A stretch of 64,000 nucleotides of DNA from Halorubrum sp. JWXQ-INN 858 (GTDB taxonomy: Archaea; Halobacteriota; Halobacteria; Halobacteriales; Haloferacaceae): contig NZ_WUAX01000011.1 of the NCBI RefSeq assembly GCF_009806985.1, positions 372,001 to 436,000 on the forward strand, in the 5' to 3' direction. The translations under genes were made by a program, and so were the position numbers. Numbering within the stretch: position 1 is the stretch's first letter; every line of letters starts with the position of its first letter. The notes below the pieces were generated by a model, which searched no databases, was not told where the DNA came from, and saw only the letters and a program-made list of their open reading frames with translations. Positions 1-8,329 of this stretch are shown in pieces.

Positions 1-702
1 GCCGCGCGAGTCGTCCGTGTGGCGCTCGTCGCGGTCGGGGTCGCGGTGTTCGGCGTCGGACTCGTCGTCGCGTTCGTGCCGGGGACGGCCGAGCGGCTCC
101 CGGTCGAGGCGGCCGTCGGTGCGGCGATCGAGACGCTCGGGAGCGATTACGTGGTCGTGGCCGTCCTCGGGGTCGCCGCGGTCGCGCTCTCCGGGCTCGT
201 CGCCGCGTCGCGTCGCGTCCGGGGGATCGACGAGGCGACCCCGACGGTCGTCGAGGGCGTCGAATCGGGGCCGTATCCGGGCGCGGACCTGGACCGCCGG
301 GGGGCGAGGTTTTCGGCTCGTTTCCGCAGCGATCGACAGACTGCGGCCCGTCACGACCGTCACGACCGTCGCGACCGTCTCGAACGGGCGGCGGTCCGCG
401 CGACGGCCCGCGCGGAGGGGTGCTCGCGCGCCGTGGCCGAGCAGCGGGTCGCCGAAGGGACGTGGACGGACGACCCCGTCGCCGCCCGATACCTCGTCGA
501 CCGGGACCACGCCGGCGGGTGGACGGGGCGGGCGGCGCTGACCCTCCGGAACGCGGTCCGTGGGGACGACGCGTTCCGCCGGACCGTCGACGCCATCGAG
601 CGGACGGGCCGGGAATCGAACGGGGCGGGCCAACGCAACGCGCCGAGAGCGGGCCGAAGCGACCCGCCGAAGCGGAGCCGGGCGGACGGGGGTGACGCGT
701 GA
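1..702 (+). CDS. Small two-helix membrane protein of the DUF58/MoxR cluster (5' end may be cut)
   Basis: The reading frame is open to the window edge, so the true start may lie outside; the first internal start is GTG at 19. Two hydrophobic segments sit near the N-terminus (about codons 7-28 and 48-66), followed by a long Arg-rich and acidic soluble tail of about 160 residues. The stop overlaps the start of the DUF58 gene (TGATG), so the two are translationally coupled. No catalytic motif is visible. By position it is a haloarchaeal accessory membrane protein of a MoxR/DUF58 module; its biochemical role is unknown. Confidence 0.7.
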   Translation, partial: AARVVRVALVAVGVAVFGVGLVVAFVPGTAERLPVEAAVGAAIETLGSDYVVVAVLGVAAVALSGLVAASRRVRGIDEATPTVVEGVESGPYPGADLDRRGARFSARFRSDRQTAARHDRHDRRDRLERAAVRATARAEGCSRAVAEQRVAEGTWTDDPVAARYLVDRDHAGGWTGRAALTLRNAVRGDDAFRRTVDAIERTGRESNGAGQRNAPRAGRSDPPKRSRADGGDA

Positions 703-2204
703 TGGCGGATACGTCCGCCAGCAGCTCCGCGACCACGACCCGGTTCACGGGGCGCTGGCGGGGCGTCGTGGCCGTCGCTCTCCTCGCGATGGCCGTCGGC
801 GTGCTGGCGAAGCGCCCCGCGCTGCTTCTGGCCGCGGGGATCGGCGTCGCCTTCGCCGCCTACCCGCACGCCACCGCGGCACCCGACCCGACGGTCTCGG
901 TCACGCGGAGGATCGACCCGGGGTCGCCGTCGGCCGACGACCCCGTGACGGTCTCGACGACGGTCCGGAACGAGGGCGACAGGACACTGTTCGACCTCCG
1001 CGTCGTCGACGGCGTCCCGCCGATGCTCCCGGTTCGGGACGGCTCGCCAAGACTGGCGACGACGCTGCGTCCCGGCGGGGAGGCGACGTGCCGGTACGAG
1101 CTCCGGGCGCGGCCCGGCCGCCACCGGTTCGGACCGGCGACGGTGCTCTGTCGGGACGCAAGCGGGGCGATCGAGGTCCAGACGACGGTCGCCGAGCCGG
1201 ACGCGGTCGAGTGCGCCTCGCGGCTCCCGACGGTCCCCCTGCGCGCCCGGAGCCGCCACCGGGTCGGCCCGCTCGCCACCGACGACGGCGGGAGCGGGAT
1301 CGAGTTCCACTCCGTCGACCGATACGAGCGGGGGGACCCCGCGAGCCGGATCGATTGGCGGCGGTTCGCGCGGACGGGCGAGCTCACCGCCGTGTCGTTC
1401 CGGACGGAGCGACACGCGGACGCCCTGATCTGCGTGGACGCACGGCCCGAGGCCGTCCTCGCGAGCGACGCCACCGAGCCGCACGCGGTCGCGCTCACCG
1501 CCGACGCCGCCGGACGGATCGGCGACGCGCTGTTCGCGGCGAGCCACCGCGTCGGGGTGGCCACGTTCGGGCGCTCGGCAGCCGGCGGCGAAGGGGGCGA
1601 AGGAAGGGGGCGTGGAGACGGCTTCCTCCCCCCGGGAAGCGGCCGCGACCACGCCGACCGGTTCCACCGGCGGCTGGCGAGCGGGACCACCCTCGCGGGG
1701 TCGCCGCCGGCTGATGGGGGTGGTGCGGCGAGCGACGGGAGTGGTGCGGCGAGCGACGGGAGTGGTGTGGCGAGCGACGGGAGTGGTGTGGCGAGCGACG
1801 GGAGTGGTGCGGCGAGCGACGGGAGTGGTGCGGCGAGCGACGGGGGCAAAACGAGCCACGGAAGCGGGGCGACCGGCGGCGAGACGGCGACGCTCGACCG
1901 GCGGCTCGCCCGGGTGCGGCAGGCGATCGGGCCGGACACGCAGGTGTTCCTGTTGACCCCGCTCTGTGACGACGTGGGGTCACGGATCGCCCAGCGGTTC
2001 GAGAGCGACGGCGTCCCGGTCACCGTCGTCAGCCCGGACGTCACGACCGATCGGACCCCCGGAAGCCGGCTGGTGCGGATCGAGCGTTCGAACCGGCTGA
2101 CGACCCTCCGGAACGCGGGGATCCCCGCCGTCGACTGGGACCCGGCCGAGCCGTTGGGCGCGGCGCTGGCCGGGGTGGCCGCGGTGGAGCGGTGGGGCCA
2201 ATGA
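702..2204 (+). CDS. DUF58 domain protein
   Basis: This 500-residue protein has two N-terminal transmembrane helices (about 20-60), an extracellular-type beta domain (about 65-170) and then the DUF58 core. The hallmark motif RYERGDPASRIDWRRFARTG is followed by a VWA-like strand ending ICVDARPEA. DUF58 proteins are almost always partners of MoxR AAA ATPases and are thought to be VWA-like clients or adaptors at the membrane. ATG 702 is preferred to GTG 699 because it gives a clean TGATG overlap with the upstream stop. A linker at about residues 340-382 consists of six copies of a 21-base unit (Ser-Gly-Ala-Ala-Ser-Asp-Gly type), which lengthens the protein without touching the domain. The family call is firm; the cellular role is not established. 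Confidence 0.85.
   Translation: MADTSASSSATTTRFTGRWRGVVAVALLAMAVGVLAKRPALLLAAGIGVAFAAYPHATAAPDPTVSVTRRIDPGSPSADDPVTVSTTVRNEGDRTLFDLRVVDGVPPMLPVRDGSPRLATTLRPGGEATCRYELRARPGRHRFGPATVLCRDASGAIEVQTTVAEPDAVECASRLPTVPLRARSRHRVGPLATDDGGSGIEFHSVDRYERGDPASRIDWRRFARTGELTAVSFRTERHADALICVDARPEAVLASDATEPHAVALTADAAGRIGDALFAASHRVGVATFGRSAAGGEGGEGRGRGDGFLPPGSGRDHADRFHRRLASGTTLAGSPPADGGGAASDGSGAASDGSGVASDGSGVASDGSGAASDGSGAASDGGKTSHGSGATGGETATLDRRLARVRQAIGPDTQVFLLTPLCDDVGSRIAQRFESDGVPVTVVSPDVTTDRTPGSRLVRIERSNRLTTLRNAGIPAVDWDPAEPLGAALAGVAAVERWGQ
1719..1844 (+). repeat. Six in-frame 21-base tandem repeats inside the DUF58 gene
   Basis: Six nearly identical units (agtggtgcggcgagcgacgg plus one base) encode a Ser/Gly/Ala/Asp linker. 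The only differences are synonymous or Ala/Val changes. The period is a multiple of three, so the reading frame survives each duplication. Confidence 0.9.
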
Positions 2205-2923
2205 CGCCGGACGGGGGCGGTCCGGAGCGGTTCGTTCGGCGGCCGACGTCCGCGGGCGTCGTCCTCGCGCTCGGGTTCGGGCTCCTCGCGACGGGTCTCG
2301 TCACCGAAACCGCGATCCAGCGGCGGATCGTCGCCACGACGGCCGTCGGGGTCGGGATGGTCGCGCTCGGCGGTCGGGCGTGGCTGCGTGGGCGGTCCGT
2401 CGTCGCCCTCGGCGGCGCGGGGCTCGCGCTCTGTGGGTCCCTCGTCGTCGCCGTCGCGCTCGTGGACGCCGTCCTACGACCGGCACAGGTGACCCATCGG
2501 GTCGTGTTGCTACCCGGGCTCCTCGGGCTCTGGGTGCTCGCCGTCGCGCTCGTCCCGGCGCGATTCCGATGGGCGCGGGGGGTCGTCGACGCCGGCGTCG
2601 GGCTGGTGTTCCTCGGGGTGCTCGCCGCCGGGTTCGTCCGCGGGGCCTCGACGACGGCGCTGGTTGTCGCCACGGCGGCGACGGTCCTCTCGTGGGACGC
2701 CGCGGAGAACGCGGTCTCGCTCGGCGGACAGGTCGGTGCCGACAACGGGGCCGCCACCGCCCGGGCGGAGCTCGTCCACGCGGGGGCCGGCGTCGGGGTC
2801 GCCGCCGTCGCCGTCGTCGTCGTCCTCGGGGTCGCCCGCCTCGGGATCGACGGGCTCCCGTTCGGGGCGCTGGTCGCGCTCCTGTTGGCCGCGGTCGCGT
2901 TCTCGCTCGGCTCCCATCGGTGA
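2201..2923 (+). CDS. Polytopic membrane protein of the DUF58/MoxR cluster
   Basis: A 240-residue protein with about eight hydrophobic helices and almost no loops. ATG 2201 overlaps the DUF58 stop as ATGA and is preferred to the in-frame GTG at 2192. It completes a three-gene + strand unit that converges on the MoxR gene, with 50 bases between the stops. No known transporter or enzyme motif is visible. It is probably the membrane anchor or a conserved haloarchaeal accessory component of the system. Confidence 0.75.
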   Translation: MTPDGGGPERFVRRPTSAGVVLALGFGLLATGLVTETAIQRRIVATTAVGVGMVALGGRAWLRGRSVVALGGAGLALCGSLVVAVALVDAVLRPAQVTHRVVLLPGLLGLWVLAVALVPARFRWARGVVDAGVGLVFLGVLAAGFVRGASTTALVVATAATVLSWDAAENAVSLGGQVGADNGAATARAELVHAGAGVGVAAVAVVVVLGVARLGIDGLPFGALVALLLAAVAFSLGSHR

Positions 2924-2973
2924 ACGACTGGGCAGTGGCCCGGTCGACTCGGCTCCCGACGACGTCACGGCGA

Positions 2974-3927
2974 TCACTCGGGGCGCTGTGGCACGGGCGT
3001 CGCGGAGAGGACGTCGGCGACGATCGCCGTCGCCGGGACCCCGTCGACGCGGGCGTCCGGGGTGACGACGATCCGGTGGGCCAACACCGGTCGCGCCATC
3101 GCCTTGACGTCGTCGGGGGTGACGTAGGACCGCCCCGCGAGCGCCGCCCGCGCGCGGACCGCCTCGAAGAACCGCTGGATCCCGCGGGGGGACACCCCGG
3201 TCCGCACGCGGTCGTCGGTCCGCGTCGCCCGCGAGACGTCGACGAGGTACTCGCGGACCGCGCCCGCGACGCGGACCGACTCCGGAAACGCCCGGATCCC
3301 GTCGAGCCGCTCGGCGGTACAGACGCGCTCGACCGAGGGGGCCTTCGACGCGCGCGACGCCCGACGGTCGAGCAGCTCGAGCTCCCCGACGCGGTCGGGG
3401 TACCCGAGGCTGGTTTTCACCATGAAGCGGTCCGTCTGTGCGGCCGGGAGCTCGAACGTCCCGTCCGACTCGACCGGGTTCTGGGTGGCGATGACGACGA
3501 ACGGGTCGGGCAGCGGGTACGTCTCGCCGTCGACGGTCACCTGTCCCTCCTCCATCGCCTCCAGCAGGGCCGCCTGCGTCTTCGGCGGCGCGCGGTTGAT
3601 CTCGTCGGCGAGCACGACGTTGGCGAACACCGCCCCCGGCTGGAACTCGAACTCGCGGGTCGCCTCGTCGAAGACGTTCGAGCCGATGACGTCGGCCGGC
3701 AGGAGGTCCGGCGTGAACTGCACGCGGTTGAACGACACGCCGATCGCGTCCGCGAACGACCGCGCGGTCAGCGTCTTTCCCGTCCCCGGGACGTCCTCCA
3801 GCAGGACGTGCCCGTCGGCGACGACGCCGGTGAGGACCGTCTCCAGCGTCGACCGCTCGGTCACGACCGCCCGCGCGACCTGATCGAGGATCTCGTCACA
3901 CCGCGACCGAACGGTCTCCGGTTCCAT
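2974..3927 (-). CDS. moxR: MoxR-type AAA+ ATPase
   Basis: The 317-residue protein is a compact MoxR ATPase. Walker A is VPGTGKT (46-52), Walker B is VVLADEI (104-110) followed by NRAPPKTQAALLEAMEE, and sensor 1 is ATQNPVE. The C-terminal lid carries TGVSPRG. MoxR proteins act as chaperone-like ATPases that mature or insert cofactors into VWA/DUF58 client proteins at the membrane. Here the ATPase is encoded convergently to its likely DUF58 partner rather than in the same operon. ATG at 3927 follows a TATA-like CATAACAA by about 29 bases, so the transcript is probably leaderless. Confidence 0.92.
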   Translation of the reverse strand: MEPETVRSRCDEILDQVARAVVTERSTLETVLTGVVADGHVLLEDVPGTGKTLTARSFADAIGVSFNRVQFTPDLLPADVIGSNVFDEATREFEFQPGAVFANVVLADEINRAPPKTQAALLEAMEEGQVTVDGETYPLPDPFVVIATQNPVESDGTFELPAAQTDRFMVKTSLGYPDRVGELELLDRRASRASKAPSVERVCTAERLDGIRAFPESVRVAGAVREYLVDVSRATRTDDRVRTGVSPRGIQRFFEAVRARAALAGRSYVTPDDVKAMARPVLAHRIVVTPDARVDGVPATAIVADVLSATPVPQRPE

Positions 3928-3952
3928 GCCGGCCCCTCGTCCGTTCCCGGGA

Positions 3953-3960
3953 TTGTTATG
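3953..3960 (-). promoter_or_regulatory. TATA-like box of moxR
   Basis: Read on the minus strand this is CATAACAA, centred about 29 bases before the ATG, the spacing expected for a leaderless haloarchaeal start. Confidence 0.4.
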
Positions 3961-4065
3961 CCCCGAATATCGCCCGCCCGAGCGCGTTCGGGAGCGCTTA
4001 AAAGGGTTCGGGGACCGATCGTCGACGAACCGCCGTCGGACCGACCCCCTGCCAACAGCGGATAG

Positions 4066-4175
4066 CTGATCGGACCGGGTGAGCGATGCGAGACTGATGA
4101 GGGACCGGACCGGGTGAGCGGCGACGACTCTTATAACCGGTTAGGTCGGGCATTCAACAACGGCGCTTATAAGGG
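4066..4175. repeat. Degenerate ~35-base direct repeats with TTATAA boxes
   Basis: The 15-mer cggaccgggtgagcg occurs at 4071 and 4106, 35 bases apart. TTATAA boxes follow at 4131 and 4167, 36 bases apart. The period is close to that of the 34-base array at 40671. Confidence 0.5.
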
Positions 4176-4249
4176 ATCGATCTGGGAAACCGGTGACTGG
4201 CGACCGGTGACCCGCGACCCGCGACAGCCCTTATCAGTCACGACGCGGC

Positions 4250-4345
4250 CGGCGCGCTCCGGTGAGCGCCCGCTGGGCGCGAACCGAGCGCGAGGGAGTC
4301 GGCCGCCACCGGCGGCCGACGAGGCTGGGGAGGCGTGAGGTGCGG
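4250..4345. other. Hairpin-rich block, possible structured RNA or dispersed element
   Basis: Two perfect inverted repeats sit within about 70 bases: gcgctc/gagcgc (4254-4259 and 4264-4269) and gtcggccgcc/ggcggccgac (4298-4307 and 4311-4320, three-base loop). A GC-rich gaggctggggaggcgtgagg stretch follows. No coding frame accounts for it. Confidence 0.4.
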
Positions 4346-4582
4346 GACGGTCGCGGCGTGGTCGTGATTCGAGGATCGCTTCGAACCGCGACCGTCGAAT
4401 CGAAACCGTCGAACCGCGACCGTCGAACCGAACCGTCGACGCCTCCGCATCAGTGTTCGACGTCGCCGCTACGCCGACTGATAAACCGCCACCGCCACTA
4501 CACGCGGGTCACCGACCGCCGGCCGGTGCCCGGTACCGGATGCCGGATACCCGGTACCGGATCCCCGGTCCGATCCGCGGAG

Positions 4583-6526
4583 TCATCCCCGGCGGTCGCG
4601 GTCGGCGGCCGCCACCGCGCCCTCGTCGACGTAGACGACTACCGGGAACGACCAGAGCCGGAGCTCGTGCTCGCGGGCGACGTGGCCGTCGAGGTGCGGG
4701 TCGACCGCCGAGCGGTCCGCCGCAGGGACGACCACCACGGGCGGCGCGTCCGCGAGTACCGCGGCGTGGTCGGCGTCGGGCGGCACGCTGTCGACCGTCG
4801 CTCCCGCGCGCTCGAAGTACCACGGCAGGGGGAGCCGGTCGTACCAGCCGCCCGGCGCGCCCTTGTCGTCGGCGGCGGACTCGTCGGCGACGTAGAAGGC
4901 CGCGTCGCGGTCGTCGATATCCCCCCCGACGAACAGCACGTCGACGTCGCCCCCGTTCGCGGCGATGGCGGCCTCGGCGTCGTCGAGCGACACTCGGAGG
5001 TCGTTGTGCGGCTGGGCCCACTGCACCATCTCGGTCTGGCCGGCGTCCGTCGAGTTCCAGTAGGTCGCCGTCGGCGCGACCATCCCCGCGCCGGCGACGA
5101 GCAGCACCACCGCGGCCAGCGCGGCGGTTTCGCGGTCCGCGAGGCGGGCGGCCCGAAGGCCGCGGCGCGCGACGTAGACGACGCCGACCGCGGCGGGGAC
5201 CGTCAGCGGGATCACGACGTGGACCGCCGACCACGGCGCGTTGATGTCGGTGGCCGCGGGATACCCCAGGAGGCTCGCCAGCGCCCAGTAGGTCGCGAAC
5301 GCCACGAACGCCCGACTCCGTCCCGCAGGGATCCCCGGGACCGTCGCGGCCCCCGGGGGCGACGCTCCCTCGCCGGACCGAGCCAATGCTCCGCCGTCCG
5401 CCCGCGTCGGCCCCGCATCGTCCCCCGCGGTCCGCGCCGCATCGTCTCCCGCGGTCCGCGCCGCATCGCCTCCCGGGTCCCGTCCCGTATCCTCCGCCAC
5501 GGTCGCCGACGTGTCCGAGACGTAGCCGTCGACGACGACGCCGACGATCGCGAACGCGCAGACGACGGCGGCCCCGTACGCCAGCGTCTCCAGCTCGTGG
5601 CCGAGGAACTCCAGGTACGGGTTCGACTGCATGTCGCCGGCGATCCACAGGTCGACGAGCTCGCGGGCGGACCCGACCGTCGCCTCGTGGATCACCGTCA
5701 GCCAGAGCGATGGGTCCTCGAGCGACGCGTACAGCAGCGGCCGCGGCGCGTACAGGGCGACGATGATCGCGAGGAACGTCAGGGCCGCGCCGAGGAGGTG
5801 GGCCGGCACGACGAGCCGCGCCGGCCGGTCGCCGGAGGCGTCCCGGAGCGCCTCGCCGGCCGCCGCCCGCCACGCTCGCCACACGCCGCGAACCGACTCG
5901 CCGGCGTGCACGCGCCGGACCAGCCGGTGGTCGACCACGAGCGCGGCCGCGCCCGCGAAACAGAGGACGTAGAGGATCGTGTTCGCCTTCGTCGACAGCG
6001 ACAGCGCGAGAAAGGCCGCCGAGGGGTAGAGGTAGCGGAGGCGGCGCGTGTCGAGCGCGCGGACGGCGAACCCCAGGGCGACGAGCGCGAAGCCACCGAC
6101 CAACACGTCGTTGCGCATGAACCGCGAGTAGTAGACGAGCAACGGGTTGAACGCGAGGAACGCGGCGAGCGCGACGACCTCCGCGCGGTCGAGGTGCGCC
6201 CGGAACAGCCACGCCGACAGCGGGAGCAGCCCGCCGACGACCGCGACGACGAGCCGGGCGGTCCCGTCGGTCGGCGGGAGGACGCCGAAGACGGTCGCGT
6301 TGACGATACGGAGGAACGGCCCGTGGATGATCGGCGCGTACGCGAACTCCCCCGTCTCGGCGTACCGGAGGGTCCAGTAGCCGACGCGCCCCTCGTCCCA
6401 GTGAAACACTCGCCCGCCGAGATCGAACAGGCGGAGCGCGAGCCCGGCGACCGCGATCGCGACGACCGCGAGCAGGCTCCGCGAACCGACCGAACCGGGG
6501 CTCCAGCGGCGCGGGGACGACGACAT
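4583..6526 (-). CDS. agl23: Agl23-like multispanning glycosylation-associated membrane protein
   Basis: A 647-residue membrane protein resembling the family named flippase activity-associated protein Agl23. The signature GRVFHWDEGRVGYWTLRY is followed by YAPIIHGPFLR, then about ten helices, then YYSRFMRNDVLV; the layout recalls GT-C glycosyltransferases (PMT/AglB type). Acidic Asp/Glu pairs in the first external loop (WDEGR) are where such enzymes hold a metal. A soluble C-terminal domain follows the last helix. ATG 6526 is chosen over an upstream in-frame start at 6643 because the extension is basic and unlike the family. A loop near 5406-5477 holds three in-frame 24-base repeats. It probably acts in dolichol-linked sugar handling for N-glycosylation; no other agl gene is in the window. 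Confidence 0.8.
   Translation of the reverse strand: MSSSPRRWSPGSVGSRSLLAVVAIAVAGLALRLFDLGGRVFHWDEGRVGYWTLRYAETGEFAYAPIIHGPFLRIVNATVFGVLPPTDGTARLVVAVVGGLLPLSAWLFRAHLDRAEVVALAAFLAFNPLLVYYSRFMRNDVLVGGFALVALGFAVRALDTRRLRYLYPSAAFLALSLSTKANTILYVLCFAGAAALVVDHRLVRRVHAGESVRGVWRAWRAAAGEALRDASGDRPARLVVPAHLLGAALTFLAIIVALYAPRPLLYASLEDPSLWLTVIHEATVGSARELVDLWIAGDMQSNPYLEFLGHELETLAYGAAVVCAFAIVGVVVDGYVSDTSATVAEDTGRDPGGDAARTAGDDAARTAGDDAGPTRADGGALARSGEGASPPGAATVPGIPAGRSRAFVAFATYWALASLLGYPAATDINAPWSAVHVVIPLTVPAAVGVVYVARRGLRAARLADRETAALAAVVLLVAGAGMVAPTATYWNSTDAGQTEMVQWAQPHNDLRVSLDDAEAAIAANGGDVDVLFVGGDIDDRDAAFYVADESAADDKGAPGGWYDRLPLPWYFERAGATVDSVPPDADHAAVLADAPPVVVVPAADRSAVDPHLDGHVAREHELRLWSFPVVVYVDEGAVAAADRDRRG
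5406..5477 (-). repeat. Three in-frame 24-base repeats in the Agl23-like gene
   Basis: Units of gtccgcgccgcatcgtctcc plus four bases encode an Ala-Ala-Arg-Thr-Ala-Gly-Asp-Asp linker between membrane segments. Confidence 0.75.
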
Positions 6527-6647
6527 ACGCGGGTACTCCGGGCGGGGCGATACAACTCTTTTCGTTCGTCGCGCAACGCGTTGCGGTCGCCGCGCCCGTG
6601 CTTTCCAGTCGCCGCGGCCGCGCTGTTCGTTCGCCGCGACCACGTCG

Positions 6648-6655
6648 ACTTATGG
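6648..6655 (+). promoter_or_regulatory. TATA-like box ahead of a mini-ORF and the CDP-alcohol transferase gene
   Basis: The sequence acttatgg lies about 30 bases before the ATG at 6682, not before the ATG of the phosphatidyltransferase at 6714. Transcription would therefore start at or near 6682. Confidence 0.4.
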
Positions 6656-6681
6656 CCCGCCCCCGAGTAGCGGCGCGTAGC

Positions 6682-6717
6682 ATGGCCACCGAACGTGGCG
6701 GGTGGGGGAAGCGATGA
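6682..6717 (+). CDS. Possible leaderless 11-residue upstream peptide
   Basis: This short frame encodes MATERGGWGKR. Its ATG sits where a leaderless transcript from the box at 6648-6655 would begin, and its TGA overlaps the next gene's ATG as ATGA. This could couple translation of the phosphatidyltransferase to a short leader. It may instead be untranslated leader sequence. Confidence 0.3.
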   Translation: MATERGGWGKR

Positions 6718-7331
6718 CGCTGGACAGGCTGCGGCCGGTCGCGAACCGGGCGATCGCCCCGTTCGTCGCGGCCGCCGAGCGCGTCGGCGTCTCCGCGAAC
6801 GCGATCACGATCGTCTCCGTGGGCACCGCGGCCGGGGGCGGGTACGCGCTCGTCCTCGGCGGGTCGGAGCCCGCGTGGTACGGCGTCGCCGCCGTCCTCG
6901 TGTTGCTCACGGGGTTCCTCGACGTGCTCGACGGCGCGGTGGCGCGCGCGACCGACACGGCCTCCGACTTCGGCGACTTCCTCGACCACGTGCTCGACCG
7001 GTACGGCGACGTCATGGTGCTGGGCGGGCTCGCGGTCGGCGTCGGACAGCACGGGCTCGGCATTCTGGCGGTTTCCGGCGTGCTGCTCACCGCGTACCTC
7101 GGCACGCAGGGCGACGCGTTAGGGCTCGGCCGGATCTACGGCGGGCTGCTCGGCCGCGCGGACATCCTCGTCATCGTCGGCGTCGTCGCCGCGGTCGCGA
7201 CGGTCACGAACCCCGCCGTCTACGGGTTCACGCTGGTCGAGTGGTCGGTCGTCTTCTTCGCCGTCTTCACCCACGTGACGGCGCTCCAGCGGTTCGTGTG
7301 GTCCTGGCGCGAGCTCCGGGCGGACGGGTAG
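6714..7331 (+). CDS. CDP-alcohol phosphatidyltransferase
   Basis: The 205-residue membrane enzyme carries the full family motif, seen as DVLDGAVAR, then GDFLDHVLD (D-x2-D-G-x2-A-R-x8-G-x3-D-x3-D), whose aspartates bind the metal and CDP-alcohol. About six helices are predicted. Family members join a CDP-activated lipid to an alcohol, for example making archaetidyl-inositol or archaetidyl-glycerol phosphates; the alcohol used here cannot be read from the sequence. ATG 6714 is favoured because it overlaps the mini-ORF stop; GTG 6702 is an alternative. Confidence 0.9.
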   Translation: MTLDRLRPVANRAIAPFVAAAERVGVSANAITIVSVGTAAGGGYALVLGGSEPAWYGVAAVLVLLTGFLDVLDGAVARATDTASDFGDFLDHVLDRYGDVMVLGGLAVGVGQHGLGILAVSGVLLTAYLGTQGDALGLGRIYGGLLGRADILVIVGVVAAVATVTNPAVYGFTLVEWSVVFFAVFTHVTALQRFVWSWRELRADG

Positions 7332-7366
7332 TCGACCGTCGCCGAGAACCTCCACCGAGAACCCTT

Positions 7367-7466
7367 GCCGAAAGTCCCCCGCCGAAAGCTCCTGCCGAAA
7401 GCCCCCGCCGAAAGCTCCTGCCGAAAGCCCCCGCCGAAAGCCTCGTCCAACTCCCCGCCGAAAACG
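7367..7466. repeat. 13-base tandem repeats between the transferase and rnp3
   Basis: Units gccgaaagctcct and gccgaaagccccc alternate, giving a 26-base higher-order period, with about seven gccgaaa cores in all. The block fills most of the gap and is not translated in any gene-like frame. Confidence 0.8.
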
Positions 7467-7501
7467 CAACGACGAAACCCCCCCGTCGAGAAGCGAGGGA
7501 C

Positions 7502-8329
7502 ATGTACGAGGCGGTCCACGCGTATCCCGACGGCGACGCCACGGTCTCCCGCCACGCCCGGACGGCGGCCCGCCACGGGTACGACGGGATCGTCGTGCGG
7601 ACGCGCGACGCGCTCCCCGGGATCGGCGAGGCGGGCGAGGGCGATCGGTACGATGCGGGTGATGACGGACGACGGGAGGCTGACTCGGGCGACGACGGTC
7701 GACGAGAGGGCGACTCTGGAGGCGCGGACGCCGACGAGCCGCGGGGCGGCGACGCCGTCGCGATCCGTGAGCGCTACGGGGTCGACGTCGTCGACGCGGT
7801 CGAGATCGACGCCGACGACCCGGGCAGCGCCGGCGGCGCGGTCGGCAACTACCGCCCCGATCGGACCGTCGTCTGTGTCGTCGGCGGCGACGACCGGCTG
7901 AACCGCTTCGCGGTCGAGGAGCCGCGCGTCGACGTCCTCGTCCGCCCGACGCGCGGCGGGGGCGGGTTCAACCACGTCCTCGCGAAGGCCGCCCGCGACA
8001 ACGGCGTCCACGTGGAGTTCGACTTCGGGCCCGTCCTGCGCGCGACCGGCGGCCAGCGCGTGCGGAGCCTCGCCGCGCTCCGCAAGCTCCGCGAGATCGT
8101 GACCTACTACGACGCGCCTCACGTCGTCAGCGCGAACGCGGGGTCACACCTCGAGCTCCGCGCCCCGCGGGAGGTCGTCGCCGTCGGCGAGGCCGCCGGC
8201 TTCGACCCGGAGTGGGTCCGCGAGGGGCTCCGGGCGTGGGGGGGTATCGCGGAGCGGAACCGGGAGCGGCTCTCCGAGGGCTTCATTGAGCCGGGGGTCC
8301 GACGTGGACGGTATGAAACGCAGCGTTGA
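7502..8329 (+). CDS. rnp3: RNase P protein component 3 (Rpp30/p30)
   Basis: The 275-residue protein matches archaeal Rpp30, a PHP-like TIM barrel that binds the RNase P RNA together with Pop5 and matures tRNA 5' ends. Recognisable stretches are YEAVHAYPDGDATVSRHA at the start, PRVDVLVRPTRGGGGFNHVL in the middle and APHVVSANAGSHLELRAPRE near the end. An acidic insertion at about residues 43-78 contains two copies of a DDGRRE-type repeat and breaks the otherwise compact barrel. It heads the rnp3-methyltransferase-rnp2-psmA unit. Its stop lies inside the next gene. Confidence 0.93.
   Translation: MYEAVHAYPDGDATVSRHARTAARHGYDGIVVRTRDALPGIGEAGEGDRYDAGDDGRREADSGDDGRREGDSGGADADEPRGGDAVAIRERYGVDVVDAVEIDADDPGSAGGAVGNYRPDRTVVCVVGGDDRLNRFAVEEPRVDVLVRPTRGGGGFNHVLAKAARDNGVHVEFDFGPVLRATGGQRVRSLAALRKLREIVTYYDAPHVVSANAGSHLELRAPREVVAVGEAAGFDPEWVREGLRAWGGIAERNRERLSEGFIEPGVRRGRYETQR

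Larger units (their letters stand above)
3928..4582. other. 655-base region without a convincing gene
   Basis: No open frame here has a start, composition and codon pattern like its neighbours. The stretch holds the moxR promoter, a degenerate direct-repeat block at 4066-4175 with TTATAA boxes, a hairpin-rich block at 4250-4345, short repeats of gaaccgcgaccgtc type at 4378-4440, and repeated ccggtaccggat-type motifs at 4530-4570. It ends at the stop of the convergent Agl23-like gene. Confidence 0.6.

Noticed and set aside
4114..4338. A 74-codon frame in the gene-free region.
   Set aside because: It runs through repeats and hairpins, and its composition does not match haloarchaeal proteins.
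4262..6670. An 802-codon frame opposite the Agl23-like gene.
   Set aside because: It crosses the gene-free region and mirrors a well-supported membrane protein. The Arg-rich product is an antisense artefact.
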